From: a virus | IMG/VR virus record: IMGVR_UViG_3300032323_001444 | Coordinates: 1 to 53,330 of that record | Direction: 5' to 3' (one strand) | Length of the DNA: 53,330 bases | Shown here: positions 49,895 to 53,330 of the stretch, piece by piece | How the letters are laid out: each line of letters starts with the position of its first letter | How positions within the stretch are numbered: position 1 is the first letter of the stretch | Notes under the pieces: model-generated | Seen by the model: the letters and a program-made list of their open reading frames with translations, nothing else | The model's database searches: none | What the model was told of the DNA's origin: nothing | Made by a program: the position numbers and the translations under genes

Positions 49895-50463
49895 CCAATG
49901 CTCCTCAATGGGCAGCGTTCGCACGTCTCAACAACATCCTCGTCACGTTGACACTTCGCGTATGCTTTCAGTACGTCTGTTGCTTCCTTCGGACTGATTC
50001 CAGCCGGGACGATAACCGTCTCGATGTTGCGTGGATTAGCAGGCTTACCGTCAATGTATTCCTTCATCTCATCCAAGGTCCATTCGTGTTGCTCTGCAAG
50101 CGTTAGAGCTGTAATTTGCTCGTCCTTAGGTAACTTAGCTGCCAGCCGGTGATGGCTCCAGGTGATCTCTGTTTTCCTATTCTCAATTGGGACAGCTGCT
50201 GATACCCAAGAGTAGTTAGCAAGTGCTTGATAGGTAAGGCCGGTGACTTCCATAGCCTGCGAATACTTCTCCCCGTACCTTGAGTTTCCGTAGTTAAGTG
50301 CGTCACCAATCGAGAATTGAATTGCTTTCTCGAGGCGGGTAAGCGTACCCATCAACCGGATCCAGTCACTCTCGTCTAGCTGACCGCTAAACGTAACACC
50401 AACGTCGCTGATGTGGATTGCATCAGGGATGCTGGCAATCCGTACGACTTCTTCTCTATTCAT
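49891..50463 (-). CDS. LmbU-like HTH protein (190 aa)
   Basis: ATG at 50463 with GGAAGG 8 nt upstream; alternatives 6 and 24 nt earlier exist. Residue pattern like the LmbU family of actinobacterial regulators: GDALNYGNSRYGEKYSQAM, TYQALANYSWVSAAV, then TEITWSHHRLAAKLPKDEQ and a W-x-L-DEMKEYI helix. The C-terminal end has C-x-R-D-E-D-x4-CERC. In phages such proteins are often next to replication genes. Regulatory or partition-like role is inferred; the family match is from memory. Confidence 0.62.
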   Translation of the reverse strand: MNREEVVRIASIPDAIHISDVGVTFSGQLDESDWIRLMGTLTRLEKAIQFSIGDALNYGNSRYGEKYSQAMEVTGLTYQALANYSWVSAAVPIENRKTEITWSHHRLAAKLPKDEQITALTLAEQHEWTLDEMKEYIDGKPANPRNIETVIVPAGISPKEATDVLKAYAKCQRDEDVVETCERCPLRSIG

Positions 50464-50590
50464 TGTCATACCCTTCCTGTTTTGCATTCATCCATCGGTC
50501 TACACTCGTGGCTATGTAGGCTAGGACGAGAATGGGCGTGAACAAAATGATCACGCCCACTACAGTTACAGCGACTAGTACGCTACTCAC
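50456..50590 (-). CDS. Small single-span membrane protein (44 aa)
   Basis: GTG start at 50590, overlapping the Gam-like stop by 8 bp, and a TAG stop 8 bp into the next gene. One very hydrophobic helix from about residue 2 to 27 (VLVAVTVVGVIILFTPILVL), then a polar tail (TSVDRWMNAKQEGYDNE). No strong ribosome site, so coupling is needed. The DNA also contains a GGGCGTGA/TCACGCCC inverted repeat near 50534-50558. Possible inner-membrane host-interacting peptide. Confidence 0.5.
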   Translation of the reverse strand: MSSVLVAVTVVGVIILFTPILVLAYIATSVDRWMNAKQEGYDNE

Positions 50591-51191
50591 TGGCTATGGT
50601 TTTAATAGCAACGGTCCGCGCTCCACGTTCGACGGACAACCCATGAATAATAGCAAAGCCTTCGTCATCAAACATCTTGGTCTTCATCTCATCAGTCATC
50701 TGACTAACGAGGAAGCTTTTCTTGATTGACACTGCGCTAGGACAAAAGTCCTCAGCCCACAAGATCGCAGACTCAGGGTTTGTTACAACAACCTTGTCCT
50801 TGGTCTCACGCAACACGATGTCACCAAATGGTAACCGCATCGTCTTAGTCTTCAAGTTGCCACTCTTATCGCGTGGCAGGTTTTCTTCAGCCCAGTTCCC
50901 TAGCTGGTCAGCGTACATGGATTCGATGCGCTCGATCCTAGATGTAAGACCGCGCAGCATGCGACTCTCCTGCTCAACGATGCGCTTGATGACCTCGCGT
51001 TGTGCCTTGATCTGCGCACACGTCTTAGCATGCAGGCGCATGACAACATGCACGTCGTCATCTGTTTCAATGCTGGCTGGAAGCCAGCCCCCTTTGGGGC
51101 CGGCCCACTCGCCTGTCTCGGGATGGTACAGGTGTACGCGTCCCTCTTCGTCGGGTATCTCTACCCATTCAATCTCTGTTACTTCTTCCAT
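50583..51191 (-). CDS. Gam-like/host-nuclease-inhibitor-like protein (202 aa)
   Basis: ATG at 51191 with GGAGG upstream, overlapping the ERF stop (TAATG). The central helix (IKAQREVIKRIVEQESRMLRGLTSRIERIESMYADQLGNWAEENL) and then KTKTMRLPFGDIVLRETKDKVVV resemble the coiled coil and LPFGxLxxR segment of Mu Gam-type host-nuclease inhibitors, which bind dsDNA ends and block RecBCD-like enzymes. The N-terminal ~45 residues (HLYHPETGEWAGPKGGW) differ. Placement beside ERF supports a DNA-end protection role. Confidence 0.6.
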   Translation of the reverse strand: MEEVTEIEWVEIPDEEGRVHLYHPETGEWAGPKGGWLPASIETDDDVHVVMRLHAKTCAQIKAQREVIKRIVEQESRMLRGLTSRIERIESMYADQLGNWAEENLPRDKSGNLKTKTMRLPFGDIVLRETKDKVVVTNPESAILWAEDFCPSAVSIKKSFLVSQMTDEMKTKMFDDEGFAIIHGLSVERGARTVAIKTIASE

Positions 51192-51886
51192 TACTTACCT
51201 CCAACTGCTACTACATGGTTTTCCATGAACTGATAGAACGCATCCCATGTCTTATGTGCTGTAACCATAGCGATGGCATCCTGTAAAGCTTTGCCGCCTA
51301 AAGGAACATCGCCCATCAATGTGATGAACACTTCCCTAGCCGTGTCAGCAGTTATGTCCGAATGCAGAGCCTTCAACGCAGCAAAGAATTGTTTGCGCAA
51401 TGTGGAATCATCAATCGCAGGAGTGACATCAGCCTTAGCAGTAACCTTGACTTGTTGTGGTTGCTGTTGTCGATGCTGTGGAACAGCAGCATTACCATCA
51501 TCATCATTGTCAGTACTGATCGCCAGGATGGCAGCAGCACCATAGCGGCGGCCATACGTCAATGCGGATCCTACTGCATGGGCATCCTGCTTGTTGACAG
51601 GTACGTACACATGTGTGGCAATCCATTGGCCAGACTTATGAGCCAGAGTCGTAGTGACTTCAAGGCCGCTAATCTTTTCAGTCTGTTCATTCTTGCATCC
51701 CTGAATCAACACTAGGCCATTCTTAGCAAGGATTGGCCTGACAGTATCAAGGATATTATCCAACGTCGCGTATTGTGACTTGAAGTGTGGGTTCTTTCCG
51801 TCACGTCCAATGCTGCCCATGTCAGCCTGTGCTGAACAAAGCGCACCAACTAATTCACTAATCTCTTCTGACATCTTCTGAATCAT
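51191..51886 (-). CDS. erf: ERF-family single-strand annealing protein
   Basis: 231 residues. ERF core: ISELVGALCSAQADMGSIGRDGKNPHFKSQYATLDNILDTVRPILAKNGLVLIQ (about 9-62), with the hallmark GSALTYGRRYGAAAILAI (107-123). The centre is Gln-rich, low complexity (HRQQQPQQ), followed by a C-terminal helical domain. It anneals complementary ssDNA, as in P22 Erf. Partners here: SSB, Gam-like and VRR-NUC nuclease. AAGGG 8 nt upstream of the ATG. Confidence 0.92.
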   Translation of the reverse strand: MIQKMSEEISELVGALCSAQADMGSIGRDGKNPHFKSQYATLDNILDTVRPILAKNGLVLIQGCKNEQTEKISGLEVTTTLAHKSGQWIATHVYVPVNKQDAHAVGSALTYGRRYGAAAILAISTDNDDDGNAAVPQHRQQQPQQVKVTAKADVTPAIDDSTLRKQFFAALKALHSDITADTAREVFITLMGDVPLGGKALQDAIAMVTAHKTWDAFYQFMENHVVAVGGK

Positions 51887-52617
51887 TTGTTTTTCCCTTC
51901 ATCGATCTTGGAAAGCAAAGCTTCCTCAGGATCACCACCAATATCTTGCATTTCTACTTCAGCGAACAATCTCATATTGATTGCTAAGTCTCGCGCATCA
52001 TAATCAGCGCCACGGTAGAAGATTGTGTTTACCTCATGCTTCATGGCTAGGAGTACTACCTCACCTAAGTTGGTGTTTACGAATTCAAAGTCGTTCCAAC
52101 CAAGTTCGCATTCACCTGACTTACGAATTATCTCCATGCATGCAGCGTAGTCACGAGCATCTGGTGTCAGGTACATGACACTTCCATTACTCACGTACGG
52201 CTTGTTGTTGTATGCGATGTACCCTGCTGGCTCTACTGGACTTGGGAACAGCGGACCGCCCGGCCAGCATCGTAGGTTTGACACAGTGTAATCTGCGCCA
52301 CCCCTGATACAGCGAGGTTTCCCCTTGTAGTACACAGTCCGGAAGAGATGAGAGATGGCGCCCCATTGCACGGGCGTTGCATCATAAATGGATACGTCAA
52401 TGTCGTCTACGACATCGTAGGCGTCATGTTTTTCCATAGCTGTTCTAATGCAGCATTCCTTGTCATCACCAACAACGATCAAAGCATTACCATTGATGCT
52501 GCTTGTTACCGCGCTTGGGTAACCATCTTTAATCGACCCAAGGATATACACCGTCTCCAATGACTTTGGTGTTACGAAGAACAGGTCAGTCTTGTCCCAC
52601 TGCCATAAGGTGTCCAT
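51883..52617 (-). CDS. Hypothetical protein (244 aa) in recombination operon
   Basis: Not recognised. It overlaps the VRR-NUC gene's 3' end by 32 bp and ERF by 4 bp (ATGA). The N-terminal half is beta-rich (LETVYILGSIKDGYPSAVTSSINGNALIVVGDD); the centre holds PVEPAGYIAYNNKPYV and a block ending CMEIIRKSGECELGW. C-terminus acidic (DPEEALLSKIDEGKNK). Might be a nuclease or DNA-processing partner by context; no motif supports a specific activity. Confidence 0.65.
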   Translation of the reverse strand: MDTLWQWDKTDLFFVTPKSLETVYILGSIKDGYPSAVTSSINGNALIVVGDDKECCIRTAMEKHDAYDVVDDIDVSIYDATPVQWGAISHLFRTVYYKGKPRCIRGGADYTVSNLRCWPGGPLFPSPVEPAGYIAYNNKPYVSNGSVMYLTPDARDYAACMEIIRKSGECELGWNDFEFVNTNLGEVVLLAMKHEVNTIFYRGADYDARDLAINMRLFAEVEMQDIGGDPEEALLSKIDEGKNK

Positions 52618-53062
52618 TTAGTTTCTCAAACCTTTCTAGATTCTCTAGGGAGATGTCACTCCCATAAGTCTGTTCCACATCTTTGATGACTTCAAACACT
52701 GCACGTACAGAACGGCAGACTTTTGTCATCCCTAAATTGTCAAGGTGTTTCTGTTGTTCGCGGACGCGACCACCTTTGATCTTTAACTCTATAGCTACTG
52801 CAATTGGATGCTTCCACCAAGGCGCGTGAAAGTACAAGTCAGGAGCGCCAGGTGTGTTACCTTGCCATCCTGTAGCATGAGCCATTGACCCACACTTAGC
52901 GCACTTCAACTTCGCTCTGGTCTTGCCTACCTCAATAACGTAATAGCCCAATGCAGCGAATACGTGACGCACCTGCGCCTGAAGCTGAGCTTCTGTCAAT
53001 GGTATACTTCTTTCTATAACCTCCCCCGGCCAGGCTGACTGCTTTGTACTCCCAGCAACCAC
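52586..53062 (-). CDS. VRR-NUC-domain nuclease
   Basis: 158 residues. PD-(D/E)xK nuclease of the VRR-NUC type: GAPDLYF (72-78), AIELKIKGGRVREQQ (90-104), with the VRR-type GRVR. A CxxC (C54-AKC57) may bind zinc. Family enzymes cut branched DNA or single-strand junctions. The GTG at 53062 gives the longest frame; a strong GGGGGAGG site lies within it, so a later start is possible. Upstream gene of the ERF group. A candidate -10 lies at about 53100. Confidence 0.82.
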   Translation of the reverse strand: MVAGSTKQSAWPGEVIERSIPLTEAQLQAQVRHVFAALGYYVIEVGKTRAKLKCAKCGSMAHATGWQGNTPGAPDLYFHAPWWKHPIAVAIELKIKGGRVREQQKHLDNLGMTKVCRSVRAVFEVIKDVEQTYGSDISLENLERFEKLNGHLMAVGQD

Positions 53063-53111
53063 GTTAGTCTGGCCAACTATCTACTGGTGTAGAATATCCC
53101 AGTAAGTATTA

Positions 53112-53327
53112 TCAATCAACATCCGTGCGTACATTGTGCGCCCAATTCCACAAGTATTTTGCTATCGTTTGATTCATCTTGTGGCGTGTCTTACTCAGTG
53201 TAATCCCACTCAACTTGAATGCGGTTAGCATGCTACGCCAATCAGGTGCGCGTGTAACCAACTCAAGTACTAACGGATCGTCGCTACATAACCGCACCCA
53301 GCTGCTATGAGCCACCGTTGGATGCAT
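53112..53327 (-). CDS. Hypothetical protein at window edge (71 aa, possibly partial)
   Basis: Not recognised. Reads MHPTVAHSSWVRLCSDDPLVLELV, helical and weakly basic at the C-terminus (NQTIAKYLWNWAHNVR). The ATG is 3 bp from the window end; no ribosome site can be seen. If the molecule is circular, the upstream frame continues about 15 codons into position 1-45 before a stop with no better start. It is the first minus gene of the replication arm. Confidence 0.5.
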   Translation of the reverse strand: MHPTVAHSSWVRLCSDDPLVLELVTRAPDWRSMLTAFKLSGITLSKTRHKMNQTIAKYLWNWAHNVRTDVD

Positions 53328-53330
53328 CTC

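Noticed and set aside
1-53330. tRNA genes
   Set aside because: No cloverleaf-like segment found by eye. GGTTC-type strings, e.g. near 2171 and 4562, have no matching arms. A tRNA scan would settle it.
1-53330. Direct terminal repeats at the window ends
   Set aside because: The first and last bases share no obvious string, so I cannot show circular permutation or fixed ends.
1-53330. Cyanobacterial HIP1 (GCGATCGC) enrichment as a host clue
   Set aside because: Only a couple of copies noticed (near 34003 and 40022), about what chance would give.

Overview
The window reads as a complete or nearly complete genome of a short-tailed (podovirus-like) double-stranded DNA phage. Evidence is an uninterrupted head module (TerS-like, TerL, portal, scaffold, capsid), two connector-like proteins, a T7 gp12-type nozzle protein, several fibre-like proteins, three candidate ejection proteins ending in a 3299-residue giant, and no tape-measure, sheath or long-tail genes. 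I see no integrase, DNA polymerase, RNA polymerase, tRNA, rRNA, insertion sequence or CRISPR array. The host is not identifiable. Several genes have a -10 hexamer 6-7 nt before the ATG (predicted leaderless mRNAs), and one protein resembles the LmbU regulators. Both are common in Actinomycetota, which is only a weak host hint.

Layout. 1-2738: gene-poor and GC-rich, with short repeats, many inverted repeats and a minus-strand cassette of three small genes separated by GAAA-tetraloop hairpins. 2739-7552 (+): MT-A70 methylase, small regulators, up to three DUF2829/Tad2-like proteins, a SNase-like nuclease, a DUF5872-like protein, a CHAP-type endolysin, SSB and two promoter-to-terminator intervals that may be ~85-90 nt RNAs. 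7581-8919 (-): dUTPase, ThyX and a LuxR-type HTH protein, ending at a bidirectional terminator. 8984-46344 (+): small basic proteins, three unknown pre-terminase proteins, then the virion genes. A DUF3310-like gene (12437-12694, -) is embedded in this arm. 46232-53327 (-): replication and recombination (HTH regulator, DnaB-type helicase, loader-like and O-like proteins, LmbU-like protein, Gam-like protein, ERF annealase, VRR-NUC nuclease).

How it works together. dUTPase and ThyX support dTMP supply. The O-like protein, loader and DnaB helicase would recruit host polymerase, with SSB, ERF, Gam and VRR-NUC handling DNA ends and recombination. The MT-A70 methylase and Tad2-like proteins are candidate counter-defences. 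Virion genes are tightly packed with ATGA or TAATG junctions. The giant gene has its own promoter inside a 38-bp palindrome that also covers its start codon.

Most striking: the recurring -10/N6/ATG architecture, including one palindromic -10 that could fire both ways at 12701-12708; the palindrome at 36250-36287; the covarying hairpin cassette at 1059-1908; the Tad2-like trio; and the giant ejection protein with a zinc-protease motif.
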